Assembly (NCBI GenBank): GCA_026125795.1
Contig: JAHCKM010000003.1
Span: 248,001-312,000, forward strand
Direction: 5' to 3'
Length of the DNA: 64,000 bases
Origin: Burkholderiaceae bacterium
GTDB taxonomy: Bacteria > Pseudomonadota > Gammaproteobacteria > Burkholderiales > Burkholderiaceae_C
The notes under the pieces are model-generated. The model had not been told where the DNA came from and searched no databases. It saw nothing but the letters and a program-made list of their open reading frames with translations. Position numbers and translations under genes: made by a program. How positions within the stretch are numbered: position 1 is the first letter of the stretch; the number at the start of each line of letters is the position of its first letter. Positions 1-8,915 of this stretch are shown piece after piece.

Positions 1-305
1 ACGCCATCAACCAGGGAGCGGATCCGGTCGCCGCCGCGTGCCGCTTTGTCGATGCGATCGATCCGAGCCACGTGGCCGAGATCCATCTGGCGGGCTTCAG
101 CGCCCAGGGACCGATGGTGATCGATGACCATGGCAGTCGCGTGCATGACCCGGTGTGGCAGGTGTACCGCCACACGATGCAGCGCCTCGGCCGGGTGCCG
201 ACGCTGATCGAATGGGACACCGACATCCCGGCCCTCGACGTGCTGCTTGACGAAGCGCGGCATGCCGATGCGGTGATGGCTGAGGCCTCGGAGGTGATGG
301 CGTGA
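1..305 (+). CDS. bufB: Bufferin/metallophore RiPP maturase, MNIO (DUF692) family, 3' part
   Basis: This is the C-terminal ~100 residues of a DUF692 protein; the frame is open from base 3 and the real start lies left of the window. DUF692 enzymes (MNIO: MbnB, TglH, BufB/HvfB) are iron TIM-barrel oxidases that modify cysteines of small ribosomal peptides. Visible family landmarks are VAEIHLAGF, then IDDHGS and DPVW, then [13 protein letters not shown], where the acidic and His residues belong to the metal site of the barrel. Its stop overlaps the GTG start of the next gene by 4 bp, and the DUF2063 and DoxX partners that follow are the usual bufferin operon companions. The precursor gene bufA would be outside the window to the left. 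Family assignment is firm; the copper role is inferred from context. Confidence 0.85.
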   Translation, partial: AINQGADPVAAACRFVDAIDPSHVAEIHLAGFSAQGPMVIDDHGSRVHDPVWQVYRHTMQRLGRVPTLIEWDTDIPALDVLLDEARHADAVMAEASEVMA

Positions 306-1102
306 ACGCCCCGGCGCCGCAACGCGAAGCGCTGCGACAGCAGCAGCTGCTGCGCAGCCTGTGGCGGCGCGGTTCGGAGGCATCGCTCAACCTCTGGCTG
401 CGCGAGTCGCCCGAGCGCGCGTTGCACGGACTGGCGGCCTATCGGGGCAACGCCGGCGCGATCGCCGAGCGCGCGCTGGCCGCTGCCTATCCCACCGTGC
501 AGCAGCTGGTTGGCGAAGAATCGTTCGCGCAGCTCGCGCGCGCCGTGTGGCAGCGATTTCCGCCGCAGCGTGGCGACCTGGCGCAGTATGGCGATGCGCT
601 GCCGGCGTGGATCGAGATCGACCCGCAGCTCGCGAGCGAACCGTACCTGGCCGACGTGGCGCGCGTCGATTGGGCCGTGCATGCGATCGAACAGGCGGCC
701 GATGTGGAACAGCCGCCGGCAGGACTCGCGTTGCTCGCTGCAATCGATCCATCGCGGTTGCGCGTGCGGCTGCGCCCGGGGTTGGTGATCGTGGCATCGA
801 ACTGGCCGGTGGTCACGATCTGGCAGGCGCATCGCCGTGACGGCGAAGACCGGTTCGCCCCGGTGCGCGCCGCGTTGGCGGCGCGGGCGCGCGAGACCGC
901 GCTGGTCGCGCGCAACGCCTGGCGCGCCGAGGTCGAGGCGGTGGATCCCGCGACGGCCGCATTCACGCTGGCCTTGCAGCGCGGCGCCGATCTGGGCCGT
1001 GCATTGGACGACGCGGGAGACGCGCTGGCATTCGACCAGTGGCTTCAGCGCGCATTGACGAACCATTGGCTGCAGGCCATCGAACCTGTGTCCGACATTT
1101 GA
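302..1102 (+). CDS. bufC: DUF2063 RiPP maturation partner, BufC/HvfC family
   Basis: This 266-residue protein pairs with the upstream DUF692 oxidase. BufC/HvfC proteins are thought to deliver the precursor peptide to the MNIO enzyme; older databases call the N-terminal half a putative DNA-binding domain. The N-terminal helical domain (about 1-100) contains the family pattern [20 protein letters not shown] and then a [13 protein letters not shown] segment; the C-terminal part is a small alpha/beta domain. The GTG start sits inside the stop region of bufB, so the two are translationally coupled. No signal peptide or membrane segment is visible, in keeping with a cytoplasmic maturation factor. 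The role comes from the described family, not from anything catalytic visible in the sequence. Confidence 0.85.
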   Translation: MNAPAPQREALRQQQLLRSLWRRGSEASLNLWLRESPERALHGLAAYRGNAGAIAERALAAAYPTVQQLVGEESFAQLARAVWQRFPPQRGDLAQYGDALPAWIEIDPQLASEPYLADVARVDWAVHAIEQAADVEQPPAGLALLAAIDPSRLRVRLRPGLVIVASNWPVVTIWQAHRRDGEDRFAPVRAALAARARETALVARNAWRAEVEAVDPATAAFTLALQRGADLGRALDDAGDALAFDQWLQRALTNHWLQAIEPVSDI

Positions 1103-1115
1103 GGGAGTTCTCACC

Positions 1116-1580
1116 GTGACGTCACTCACCGGCCACATCAACCTGCAGATCGATCGTGCCATCCGCGCGCTCGAGGCTGCGCAGCCGGCGGCGCAAGCGC
1201 TGGCGCGCCTTTACCTGGCGAAGGTGTTCTTCCTCGCCGGGCTGACCAAGGTGCGCGATTGGGACATCACGCTGACCCTGTTTGCCGACGAGTACCGCGT
1301 GCCGCTGCTGTCGCCCACGCTGGCAGCGTGGCTGGGCACCGGCGCCGAGCTGTTGCTGCCGGTGCTGCTGGTGCTCGGTCTGGGTGGGCGCATGGCGGCG
1401 CTCGGACTGTTCGTGTTGAACGCCGTGGCCGTGATCAGCCTCGGCGAGGTTGCCGAGCCCGCACTGCAGCAGCATGTGTTCTGGGGCAGTCTGCTGCTAG
1501 CGCTGGTGTTGTGGGGCCCCGGGCGCTGGTCGGTCGACGCGTGGTGGCTGGGGCGCAGCGCGCAGCGGCTGCACACCTGA
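1116..1580 (+). CDS. DoxX family membrane protein of the bufferin operon
   Basis: The product is a 154-residue DoxX-family protein with about four hydrophobic segments (roughly residues 28-45, 62-84, 88-105 and 115-135). DoxX-like proteins commonly end bufferin (bufABCD/hvf) operons and are proposed to act in copper-related maturation or membrane redox steps; the biochemical role is unsettled. It follows bufC after 13 bp and starts with GTG preceded by GGGAG. The family-typical FFLAGLTKVRDW segment is visible. It could also be read simply as a DoxX/quinol-oxidase-like protein; the operon position favours the bufferin reading. Confidence 0.8.
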   Translation: MTSLTGHINLQIDRAIRALEAAQPAAQALARLYLAKVFFLAGLTKVRDWDITLTLFADEYRVPLLSPTLAAWLGTGAELLLPVLLVLGLGGRMAALGLFVLNAVAVISLGEVAEPALQQHVFWGSLLLALVLWGPGRWSVDAWWLGRSAQRLHT

Positions 1581-1593
1581 AGCAAGCCGGGGC

Positions 1594-2202
1594 ATGCTCG
1601 ACCGCGCGGCGATCGCGCTGTTGCGGCCGGTGCTGGAGCGCGGTGCTCGCGGCCTGCTGCGTCTGGGTTTCAGTGCCAATGCAGTCACTGGCATCGGGTT
1701 TCTGATCGGCGTGGGCGCGGCGATGGCGATTGCGCAGCGCCGCTACGGGCTCGGCCTGGCACTGCTGCTGGCGAGCCGCCTGTGCGATGGGCTCGATGGC
1801 GCGCTGGCGCGGTTGACGCGGCCCACCGACCGCGGCGCGTTCCTCGACATCGTGCTGGACTTTTTGTTCTACGCCAGCATCCCACTGGCGTTTGCGATCT
1901 CCAGCCCGGCCGAACGAGCGCTACCGGCTGCGGTGCTGCTGGCCGCATTCGTCGGCACCGGGTCGAGCTTCCTGGCCTATGCGGCGCTGGCCGAGCGGCG
2001 CGGATTGCGCAGCGACAGCTACCCGCGCAAGGGCATCTTCTATCTCGGCGGCCTGACCGAAGCCACCGAGACTCTGATCTGCTTCGTGCTGATGTGCGTG
2101 CTGCCGTCATTCTTTGCGCTCTGGGCCTATGGCTTCGCGGCGCTGTGCACGGTGACGATCATGATGCGGCTGTGGGCCGGCTGGCGTGCTTTTGGGTCTT
2201 AG
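1594..2202 (+). CDS. CDP-alcohol phosphatidyltransferase family membrane enzyme
   Basis: This 202-residue integral membrane enzyme carries the CDP-alcohol phosphotransferase signature DGLDGALARLTRPTDRGAFL followed by DIVLD. That matches D-x2-DG-x2-AR-x8-G-x3-D-x3-D, whose four Asp residues bind the metals and the CDP moiety. It transfers a phosphoalcohol from a CDP-activated lipid or alcohol at the inner membrane; the acceptor cannot be read from sequence. It begins 13 bp after the DoxX gene and ends just before the strong AGGAGG of the next gene, so it is probably cotranscribed with both neighbours. It is not obviously PgsA or PssA, which occur elsewhere in such genomes. Confidence 0.85.
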   Translation: MLDRAAIALLRPVLERGARGLLRLGFSANAVTGIGFLIGVGAAMAIAQRRYGLGLALLLASRLCDGLDGALARLTRPTDRGAFLDIVLDFLFYASIPLAFAISSPAERALPAAVLLAAFVGTGSSFLAYAALAERRGLRSDSYPRKGIFYLGGLTEATETLICFVLMCVLPSFFALWAYGFAALCTVTIMMRLWAGWRAFGS

Positions 2203-2218
2203 CGAGGAGGCAACGGCG

Positions 2219-4366
2219 ATGAACAAGAAGAAGCTGGTCGTGCTGGTGTCGGTGATCGTGCTGATCGCTGCGTTCTTCGCCTTCGACCTCGGACGCTTCT
2301 TCAGTTTTGCGTACCTCAAGGAGAGCCAGGCGCAGTTCGCCGAGCTCTATCGCGCGCAGCCCGCACGGGTGATCGGCCTGTACGCGCTGGCCTATGTCGT
2401 GGTGTTTGCGCTGGCGCTGCCGGTGGGCGCGGTGATCTCGCTGGCCGGCGGCGCGATGTTCGGGCTGGTGGTGGGCACCATCGTCGTCTCGTTCGCGTCG
2501 TCGGTCGGCGCCACGCTGGCCTTCCTGGCGTCGCGCTACATCCTGGCCGATTCGGTGCGTGCGCGGTTCGGCGCGCGGCTGGCCGAAGTCGACAAGGGCA
2601 TCGCCAAGGACGGTCCGTTCTATCTGTTCACCCTGCGGCTGATCCCGGCGATACCGCCGGCGGCGATCAACCTGCTTTTCGGGTTGACGAAGATGCGCAC
2701 CTGGACCTTCTATTGGGTCAGCCAGCTCGGCATGCTCGCGGGCACCATCGTCTACATCAACGCCGGCACACAGCTGGCGAAGATCGACTCGCCGGCCGGC
2801 ATCCTGTCGCCCGGCCTGATCGTTTCGTTCCTGCTGCTCGGGTTCTTTCCGCTAGTGGCCAAGAAGATCGTCGATGCCGTGAAGGCGCGCCGCGTCTATG
2901 CGCGCTGGAGCGACCGCAAGCCCAAGGCCTACGACCGCAACCTGGTGGTGATCGGCGCCGGCGCGGCCGGCCTCGTCAGCGCGTACATCGCGGCGGCGGT
3001 CAAGGCCAAGGTGACGCTCATCGAAGGCCACAAGATGGGCGGCGACTGCCTCAACTACGGCTGCGTGCCGAGCAAGGCGCTGATCAAGAGCGCCAAGCTG
3101 ATGCACCAGATGCGCCACAGTGCCACCTACGGCATCGCGGGCGCGCAAGCGCGGATGTCGTTCGCCGACGTGATGGAGCGCGTGCAGCGCGTCGTGAAGG
3201 ATGTCGAGCCGCACGACTCCGTCGAGCGCTACACCGGTCTCGGGGTCGATGTGGTGCTCGGGCGCGCGAAGATCGTCGACCCGTGGCACGTGCAGATCAC
3301 CCAGGACGACGGCAGCGTGCGGACGCTGTCGACGCGCGCCATCGTCGTGGCCACCGGCGCCGAGCCGTTCGTGCCACCGTTGCCGGGCATCCAGGAGGTG
3401 GGCGTTCTGACCAGCGACACGCTGTGGCAGATGCGCGAGCAGCCTGCGCGTCTGGTGGTGCTGGGCGGCGGCCCGATTGGCTGCGAGCTGGCGCAGGCGT
3501 TCGCGCGCCTGGGATCGCAGGTGACGCAGATCGAGATGCTCGATCGCATCATGGTGCGCGAGGACGCCGACGTGTCGGCCTACGCCAGGCAGGCGCTCGA
3601 AAACGATGGCGTCACCGTGCTCACGGGCCACAAGGCGCTGCGCTGCGAGCGCAGCGGCGACGTGAAGGCGATCGTCGTCGAGTCCGGCGGACAACAGAAG
3701 CGCATCGAGTTCGATGCGCTGATCTGCGCAGTGGGACGTGTGGCGCGTCTCAAGGGCTACGGCCTCGAGGAGCTCGGCATCCCGACGCAGCGCACGATCG
3801 AGACCAACGACTACCTGCAGACGGTCTACCCCAACATCTATGCCTGCGGCGACGTGGCCGGGCCGTACCAGTTCACGCACACCGCGGCGCACCAGGCCTG
3901 GTACGCGGCAGTCAACGCGCTGTTCGGCTTTGCCAAGCGGTTCAGGGCCGACTATTCGGTGATCCCGTGGGCCACCTTCATCGACCCAGAGGTCGCCCGC
4001 GTCGGCTTGAACGAGCAGGAGGCCAAGGACAAGGGCATCGCTTTCGAGGCCACGCGCTACGGCATCGACGACCTCGACCGCGCGATCGCGGACTCGGCCG
4101 CGCACGGCTGGATCAAGGTGCTCACCGTGCCGGGCAAGGACAAGATCCTGGGCGTGACCATCGTCGGCGAGCACGCGGGCGATTTGCTGGCCGAGTACGT
4201 GCTGGCGATGAAGCACGGCATCGGCCTGAACAAGATCCTCGGCACGATCCACACCTATCCGACGCTGGCCGAATCCAACAAGTACGTGGCGGGCGAGTGG
4301 AAGCGGGCACACCAGCCGCACGGCCTGCTGCGTTGGGTGGAGCGGCTGCACGCCTGGCGGCGTTGA
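2219..4366 (+). CDS. VTT/TVP38-TMEM64 membrane domain fused to FAD disulfide oxidoreductase
   Basis: This 715-residue protein has two parts. Residues 1-230 form a VTT (DedA/TVP38-TMEM64-like) membrane domain with several hydrophobic helices and the FTLRLIPAIPPAAINLLFG loop. From about residue 240 comes a class I pyridine-nucleotide disulfide oxidoreductase like mercuric or dihydrolipoamide reductase: FAD motif VIGAGAAG (~243), redox pair in GGDCLNYGCVPSKALIK (~276/281), NAD(P) motif VLGGGPIGCELA (~411), second FAD motif YACGDVAG, and the C-terminal HTYPTLAE acid-base dyad. The C-terminal vicinal cysteines of true MerA are absent, so mercury reduction is unlikely. AGGAGG at 2205-2210 fixes the ATG at 2219. 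The substrate is unknown; a membrane-tethered thiol or quinone reductase is plausible. Confidence 0.88.
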   Translation: MNKKKLVVLVSVIVLIAAFFAFDLGRFFSFAYLKESQAQFAELYRAQPARVIGLYALAYVVVFALALPVGAVISLAGGAMFGLVVGTIVVSFASSVGATLAFLASRYILADSVRARFGARLAEVDKGIAKDGPFYLFTLRLIPAIPPAAINLLFGLTKMRTWTFYWVSQLGMLAGTIVYINAGTQLAKIDSPAGILSPGLIVSFLLLGFFPLVAKKIVDAVKARRVYARWSDRKPKAYDRNLVVIGAGAAGLVSAYIAAAVKAKVTLIEGHKMGGDCLNYGCVPSKALIKSAKLMHQMRHSATYGIAGAQARMSFADVMERVQRVVKDVEPHDSVERYTGLGVDVVLGRAKIVDPWHVQITQDDGSVRTLSTRAIVVATGAEPFVPPLPGIQEVGVLTSDTLWQMREQPARLVVLGGGPIGCELAQAFARLGSQVTQIEMLDRIMVREDADVSAYARQALENDGVTVLTGHKALRCERSGDVKAIVVESGGQQKRIEFDALICAVGRVARLKGYGLEELGIPTQRTIETNDYLQTVYPNIYACGDVAGPYQFTHTAAHQAWYAAVNALFGFAKRFRADYSVIPWATFIDPEVARVGLNEQEAKDKGIAFEATRYGIDDLDRAIADSAAHGWIKVLTVPGKDKILGVTIVGEHAGDLLAEYVLAMKHGIGLNKILGTIHTYPTLAESNKYVAGEWKRAHQPHGLLRWVERLHAWRR

Positions 4367-4404
4367 GGCTTGGCCGCGGCGCTCTCGGGTTATCCTCAAG
4401 CCCG

Positions 4405-5136
4405 ATGAAAACAGCTACGGCGGCGCTGGTGGCAGCGCTGGGCTTAATCGCGTGTGCGGCCGCCGTCGGTGCGGCCGGCGCGAACGCGCTGACCGATCCG
4501 GTCGGTGCGCTGGGTGCACCCGCGGCACCGTGGCACGTGGTGGGGCTGCCGCGCCAGTCCAAGCCCTACACGCGCTACCAGGTGGTGGAGCGCGACGGCC
4601 AGCGCGTGCTGGAGATCGAGGCTCAGGCGTCGTATGGCACGCTGGTGCACCCGCTGCCCGATGTCGCGGGCGCGCGGCAGTTGTCGTGGTCGTGGCGCAT
4701 CGAGCAGGACAATCCCGCGACCGATCTGCGCACGAAGCAGGGCGACGATCACGTCGCCGTGGTGTGCGCGCTGTTCGACATGCCGATCGGCGCGGTGCCG
4801 TTCATCGAGCGGCAGCTGCTGCGGCTGGCGCGTGTGTTCAGCGGGCAGGCGCTGCCGGCGGCATCGCTGTGCTACACCTGGGACGCGCGCCTGCCGCGCG
4901 AGACTGTGCTGATGAGTCCCTACACGCGGCGCGTGCGGCTGATGGTGCTGCACGGCCTCGGCGAACCACTGCACAGCTGGCAGCACGAGGAGCGGGACCT
5001 GCCGGTCGATTTTCAGCGGCTGTTCGGCGATGAATCCGCCGAGGTGCCGCCGCTGCAGGCCGTGGTGGTGGCCGCCGACGCCGACAACACCGGCGGACGC
5101 AGCGTCGCACTGTTGAAGGAACTCAAGTTGAAATGA
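4405..5136 (+). CDS. DUF3047 exported protein
   Basis: The product has 243 residues with a probable Sec signal peptide in residues 1-26 (MKTATAALVAALGLIACAAA then small residues). The mature part matches the DUF3047 pattern: WSWRIEQDNPATDLRTKQGD, then DDHVAVVCALFD and later DADNTGGRSVA. The family has no assigned function; the fold looks like a beta-sandwich and the protein is expected in the periplasm. The cysteine at residue ~16 lies in LGLIACAAA, so a lipoprotein reading is possible but the lipobox is imperfect. It is 38 bp downstream of the VTT/FAD oxidoreductase gene and on the same strand, which suggests cotranscription. Confidence 0.8.
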   Translation: MKTATAALVAALGLIACAAAVGAAGANALTDPVGALGAPAAPWHVVGLPRQSKPYTRYQVVERDGQRVLEIEAQASYGTLVHPLPDVAGARQLSWSWRIEQDNPATDLRTKQGDDHVAVVCALFDMPIGAVPFIERQLLRLARVFSGQALPAASLCYTWDARLPRETVLMSPYTRRVRLMVLHGLGEPLHSWQHEERDLPVDFQRLFGDESAEVPPLQAVVVAADADNTGGRSVALLKELKLK

Positions 5137-5211
5137 AGCCCCCACGCTCGCGTGCGCTCGCTGCCCCCCGAGGGGGCGCTCAGTGGCTTCGGGGCGGCCG
5201 GGCGCCACTGA
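5137..5211. repeat. Intergenic CCCCC/GGGGG repeat, copy 1
   Basis: This copy of a family of short imperfect palindromic elements fills the gap between two co-directional genes. It has a GC-rich left half with GCTCGCGTGCGCTCGCTGCC, then CCCCGAGGGGGC, then GGCTTCGGGGCGGCCGGGCG and CACTGA leading straight into the next start codon. Related copies are at 12656-12782, 14362-14436, 34918-35020, 43025-43121, 48580-48649 and 54450-54527. Confidence 0.75.
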
Positions 5212-5212
5212 G

Positions 5213-6373
5213 ATGAAGCGCCTGGTGCTGCTGGGCGGTGGACACAGCCATCTGCACGTGCTGGCCGCGATGGCGCGCGAGCCGATGCCCGGCGTGCAGG
5301 CGGTGCTGGCCACCCCGTATGCGCGGCAGATCTACAGCGGCATGGTGCCGGGCTGGGTGGCCGGGCACTACACACTCGACGAGTGCGCGATCGCGCTCGA
5401 GCCGCTGGCACGCGCGGCCAAGGTGGAGCTGGCGCTGTCGGCGGCCGTGTCCATCGATGCCAAGGAGCGCACCGTCACGCTGGCCGACGGCCGGGTCGCC
5501 GAGTACGACGTGTTGTCCCTCGACACCGGGGCTGCGGTCGATCGCGACGCGATCCGCGGCGCGCGCGAGCACGGCTTGTTCGTGCGTCCGATCGAGCACT
5601 TTGTGCAGCTGTTCGATCGTGTGCCGGCGCTGGCGGCCGACCGTGTGCTCGATGTGGTGGTGATCGGCGGGGGCGCGGCCGGCTTCGAGGTGGCGCTGGC
5701 CGTGCATCACCGCCTCAACGGCGCCGGCGCCGAGCGTGCGCGCGTGTGCCTCGTCACCGGTGACGCCAGCGTGCTGTCCAGCTTCAACGCCAAGGTGCGG
5801 CAGCGCGCCACCAAAGCCTTGCGGCGTGCGCGCATCACGCTGATGAACCAGAAGGTGGTCGAGATCGGCGCGGCGCAGGTGCAGCTCGACAACGGCGCAC
5901 GGCTGGTGTGCGACGTGCCGCTGCTCGCGCTGCCCGCGGTGGCGCCGCCATGGCTCAAGGACAGCGGCTTGGCGTTGGACGAGCGCGGCTTCGTCTCCAC
6001 CACGGCGACGCTGCAGAGCACGTCGCATCCGGAGGTATTCGCCTGCGGCGACGTGGCCACGCGCAACGACCGAGCGTTGCCGAAGAGCGGCGTGTTCGCG
6101 GTTCGCGCGGGCCCGGCGCTGGCGCTCAATCTGCGCCGGCGCCTAGCCGGTGGCGAGCTGACGCCGTGGCAGCCACGCGAGCGCTCGTTGTACCTGTTGT
6201 CCTGTGGCGAGCGCCGCGCCATCGCGTCGTGGGACCGCTGGAGCGCGCAAGGGCGCTGGGTCTGGTGGTGGAAAGACCAGATCGACCGTGGCTTCGTGGG
6301 CTCGTTTGCACAGGTGCCGGCGGCAACCGCGCCGACGGTGGCCGCTGCGCAGGGACGCGACACGGCGCCCTGA
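5213..6373 (+). CDS. FAD-dependent oxidoreductase, SelD-associated/NDH-2-like
   Basis: This 386-residue flavoprotein resembles the NADH-dehydrogenase-like domain found fused to or near SelD. N-terminal nucleotide motif VLLGGGHSHLHVL (residues 4-16), the segment YSGMVPGWVAG, a second Rossmann motif VVIGGGAAGFEVA (~146-158) and the FAD-binding VFACGDVAT (~280) are all visible. No CxxC redox pair and no C-terminal amphipathic NDH-2 anchor are evident. It oxidises NAD(P)H or another donor with FAD; acceptor unknown. No selD gene is in the window. The start codon directly abuts repeat copy 1, and no good Shine-Dalgarno outside the repeat is visible. Confidence 0.82.
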   Translation: MKRLVLLGGGHSHLHVLAAMAREPMPGVQAVLATPYARQIYSGMVPGWVAGHYTLDECAIALEPLARAAKVELALSAAVSIDAKERTVTLADGRVAEYDVLSLDTGAAVDRDAIRGAREHGLFVRPIEHFVQLFDRVPALAADRVLDVVVIGGGAAGFEVALAVHHRLNGAGAERARVCLVTGDASVLSSFNAKVRQRATKALRRARITLMNQKVVEIGAAQVQLDNGARLVCDVPLLALPAVAPPWLKDSGLALDERGFVSTTATLQSTSHPEVFACGDVATRNDRALPKSGVFAVRAGPALALNLRRRLAGGELTPWQPRERSLYLLSCGERRAIASWDRWSAQGRWVWWWKDQIDRGFVGSFAQVPAATAPTVAAAQGRDTAP

Positions 6374-6378
6374 GGGTG

Positions 6379-7281
6379 TCAGATATCGCGCGGTCTGAAG
6401 TCGAGCAGCATCGGTGACGGCACGCGCCCGTCCACGTCACGAGGCAGGATCTCGGTGCGGTCGAGCGCGCGCAACACCGCCTCGTCCCACTCCTTGTTGC
6501 CGCTGGACCTGACCAGACGCCGGCCGACGATGGTGCCGTCGGGGCCGCAGCGCACCTCCACCTGTGCCAGCGGGTTGCCCGGCACGTCGTTGGTCAACAC
6601 GATGTTCGGCTTGACGCGCGCGATGATGCGACCCGCGTAACTCGCCGACGGGCCGGCGTCGCGCGCCGCGGTGCCCGGGGAATCGGGCGCGCCGGTGCCG
6701 GCCTGGCTCAACATGCGCTTGAGGTTGTCTTCGCGCAGCTTGGCCTGGCGCGCTTGTTCTTCCCTTTGCCGCTTGGCCTCGAGCTCGCGCTGTTTCTGCG
6801 CCGCCAGCTTCTCGGCCTTCTCGCGTTCGAGCTTCTCCTGGCGCTCCTTCTGCTCGCGTTCCTTGCGCTCCTGCAGTTCCTTTTCCCGGCGCTCTCGCTC
6901 GCGCTCCTGCTGCTCACGCAATTCACGCTGCTTGCGCTCGGCCTTTTCCTTCTCGATGGCGATCTGCGCGTCGATCTGAGCTTGCGTTGGTTTGGGCGGC
7001 TCTTCGGGCTTGGGTTGCGGTTGGGGCTGCGGCGGCTGCGGTTGCGGTTGCGGCGGCGTGGGCTTGGTCTCGACCGGTGTCGGCGCGGCCACCTGCGGCA
7101 CCGCGGCCCACAGCTCGGCGCTGACGCCCGCGGGCGTCTGGCTGCGCCAGGCCACGCCGAAGGCCAGCGCGATGATCAGGCCCACGTGCACCAGCAGCGC
7201 GAGCGCGGTGCCCTTGCCGATGCCGCCCGGCCGCTGCGGCATCAGGCTGTCGTGGCGCTTGAGCGTGCTGTCGAATGCCAT
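6379..7281 (-). CDS. tolA: Cell envelope integrity protein TolA
   Basis: TolA links the inner-membrane TolQR motor to periplasmic TolB/Pal and maintains outer-membrane constriction during division. The 300-residue product shows the expected three parts: an N-terminal transmembrane helix (~24-44, ALALLVHVGLIIALAFGVAW), a proline-rich linker (PQPQPQPP repeats ~75-95) followed by a long charged coiled coil rich in E, K, Q and R (~100-195), and a C-terminal TonB-like domain with VEVRCGPDGTIVGRRLVRSS. It is the last gene of the ybgC-tolQ-tolR-tolA run, 21 bp after tolR. TolB and Pal, usually next, are absent; the gene beyond is on the other strand, so they must be elsewhere. Confidence 0.93.
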   Translation of the reverse strand: MAFDSTLKRHDSLMPQRPGGIGKGTALALLVHVGLIIALAFGVAWRSQTPAGVSAELWAAVPQVAAPTPVETKPTPPQPQPQPPQPQPQPKPEEPPKPTQAQIDAQIAIEKEKAERKQRELREQQERERERREKELQERKEREQKERQEKLEREKAEKLAAQKQRELEAKRQREEQARQAKLREDNLKRMLSQAGTGAPDSPGTAARDAGPSASYAGRIIARVKPNIVLTNDVPGNPLAQVEVRCGPDGTIVGRRLVRSSGNKEWDEAVLRALDRTEILPRDVDGRVPSPMLLDFRPRDI

Positions 7282-7302
7282 GTCCGGTGTTGCGGCTTCC
7301 GG

Positions 7303-7728
<426 letters not shown>

Positions 7729-7752
7729 GGGACGGTGCGGGCAGCTTGCGGG

Positions 7753-8442
7753 TCAACGCGGCGCGACCGCCGGCGGTGCACTGACGTTGCGCTGCAGGAT
7801 GTTGAGGAACTCCTCGATGAAGGTCTCGAGCTGGGTGGCGATGCGGTCGATATCGCGCGCGAAGCGGTTGTAGGCCACCACCGCGGGGATCGCCGCGAAC
7901 AGGCCGATGGCGGTGGCCACCAGCGCCTCGGCGATGCCGGGTGCCACGGTGGCCAGCGTGACCTGCTGCAGGTTGGACAGGCCGACGAAGGCATGCATGA
8001 TGCCCCACACGGTGCCGAACAACCCCACGTAGGGGCTTACCGAGCCCACCGATGCCAGAAAACCGAGGTTGCCCTCGATCACGTCCAGCTCGCGCTGGAA
8101 GCTCGCACGCATGGCCCGGCGGGCGCCGTCGAGCTGCGCGGCGGCGTCGAGCCTGCGTTCGCGCAGCTTGAGGAACTCGCGCATGCCGGAGGCGAAGATG
8201 CGCTCCATCGGTGCGCTGGTGTGCTTGGCTCCGGCGGCCTGGTTCAGCTCGGCCAGGTTCTTGCCCGACCAGAACTCGCGCTCGAAGCTCTCGTTGAGCG
8301 TGCGCACCTTCTGCAGGCCGAACACCTTGCCGAAGATCATCGACCAGCTCACGACCGACACCGCGAGCAGGCCGACCATGACCACCTGCACCACGAAGGT
8401 GGCATGAAGGACGAGGTTGAAGATCGACAGGTCTTGGCTCAT
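7753..8442 (-). CDS. tolQ: Tol-Pal system protein TolQ (ExbB/MotA family)
   Basis: The 229-residue product is a MotA/TolQ/ExbB proton-channel protein with three hydrophobic segments: residues ~15-37, ~130-155 (ASVGSVSPYVGLFGTVWGIM) and ~165-190 (VAPGIAEALVATAIGLFAAI). These last two include the conserved LFGTVWGI and EALVATAIGL motifs that line the channel. TolQ forms the pentameric stator around TolR. The gene follows ybgC after 4 bp and precedes tolR, the normal proteobacterial order. Confidence 0.95.
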   Translation of the reverse strand: MSQDLSIFNLVLHATFVVQVVMVGLLAVSVVSWSMIFGKVFGLQKVRTLNESFEREFWSGKNLAELNQAAGAKHTSAPMERIFASGMREFLKLRERRLDAAAQLDGARRAMRASFQRELDVIEGNLGFLASVGSVSPYVGLFGTVWGIMHAFVGLSNLQQVTLATVAPGIAEALVATAIGLFAAIPAVVAYNRFARDIDRIATQLETFIEEFLNILQRNVSAPPAVAPR

Positions 8443-8446
8443 GGCC

Positions 8447-8857
8447 TCATTGCAGCAGCTGCAGGATTTCTTCGGGAATGCGGCGCAGCTTCAACGTGGG
8501 TGCGTCGACGCAGGCGATTCGGATCGTGCCTTCGGCCAGCAGTTCCGCGCCGCGCAGAGCCTGCTGGTCCAGCTGCAGGCTGGCGCGTGCCGCATGGCGC
8601 ACGCCGACGGTGACCTCGAGCAGATCGTCGAGGCGGGCCGGGCGGTGGTACTGCAGCGCCGTCTGGCTGACGATGAACATGGTGCCGTCGCGCTCGCGCA
8701 TTTGTTGTTGTTGAACGCCCAGGCTGCGCAGCCACTCGGTGCGCGCCCTCTCGAAGAACTTCAGGTAGTTGGCGTAGTACACGATGCCGCCGGCATCGGT
8801 GTCTTCCCAGTACACGCGCGTCGCATGGCGAAAGGGCTTGGCAGTGGCAGCTGGCAT
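8447..8857 (-). CDS. ybgC: Tol-Pal-associated acyl-CoA thioesterase YbgC
   Basis: This 136-residue hot-dog thioesterase is the usual first gene of the tol cluster. The 4-hydroxybenzoyl-CoA thioesterase signature with its catalytic Asp is seen near the N-terminus in YWEDTDAGGIVYYANYLKFF. YbgC hydrolyses acyl-CoA or acyl-carrier-protein thioesters and associates with phospholipid synthesis enzymes at the inner membrane. It ends 4 bp before tolQ; length matches the family. Confidence 0.92.
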   Translation of the reverse strand: MPAATAKPFRHATRVYWEDTDAGGIVYYANYLKFFERARTEWLRSLGVQQQQMRERDGTMFIVSQTALQYHRPARLDDLLEVTVGVRHAARASLQLDQQALRGAELLAEGTIRIACVDAPTLKLRRIPEEILQLLQ

Positions 8858-8915
8858 GGGCTCACGCGATGATACGTGACGCCCTCGAGGCCGGGGCGTG
8901 CCCGGCGGGAGCGGC

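Noticed and set aside
2219-4366. Mercuric reductase assignment for the fusion protein
   Set aside because: The C-x4-C redox motif is shared by the whole family, and the C-terminal vicinal Cys pair and NmerA domain of MerA are absent.
2713-4404. Long plus-strand frame running from inside the VTT/FAD gene into the DUF3047 gene
   Set aside because: It is an out-of-frame, Arg/Gly-rich shadow of the FAD domain; only the part from 4405 has a signal peptide and family similarity.
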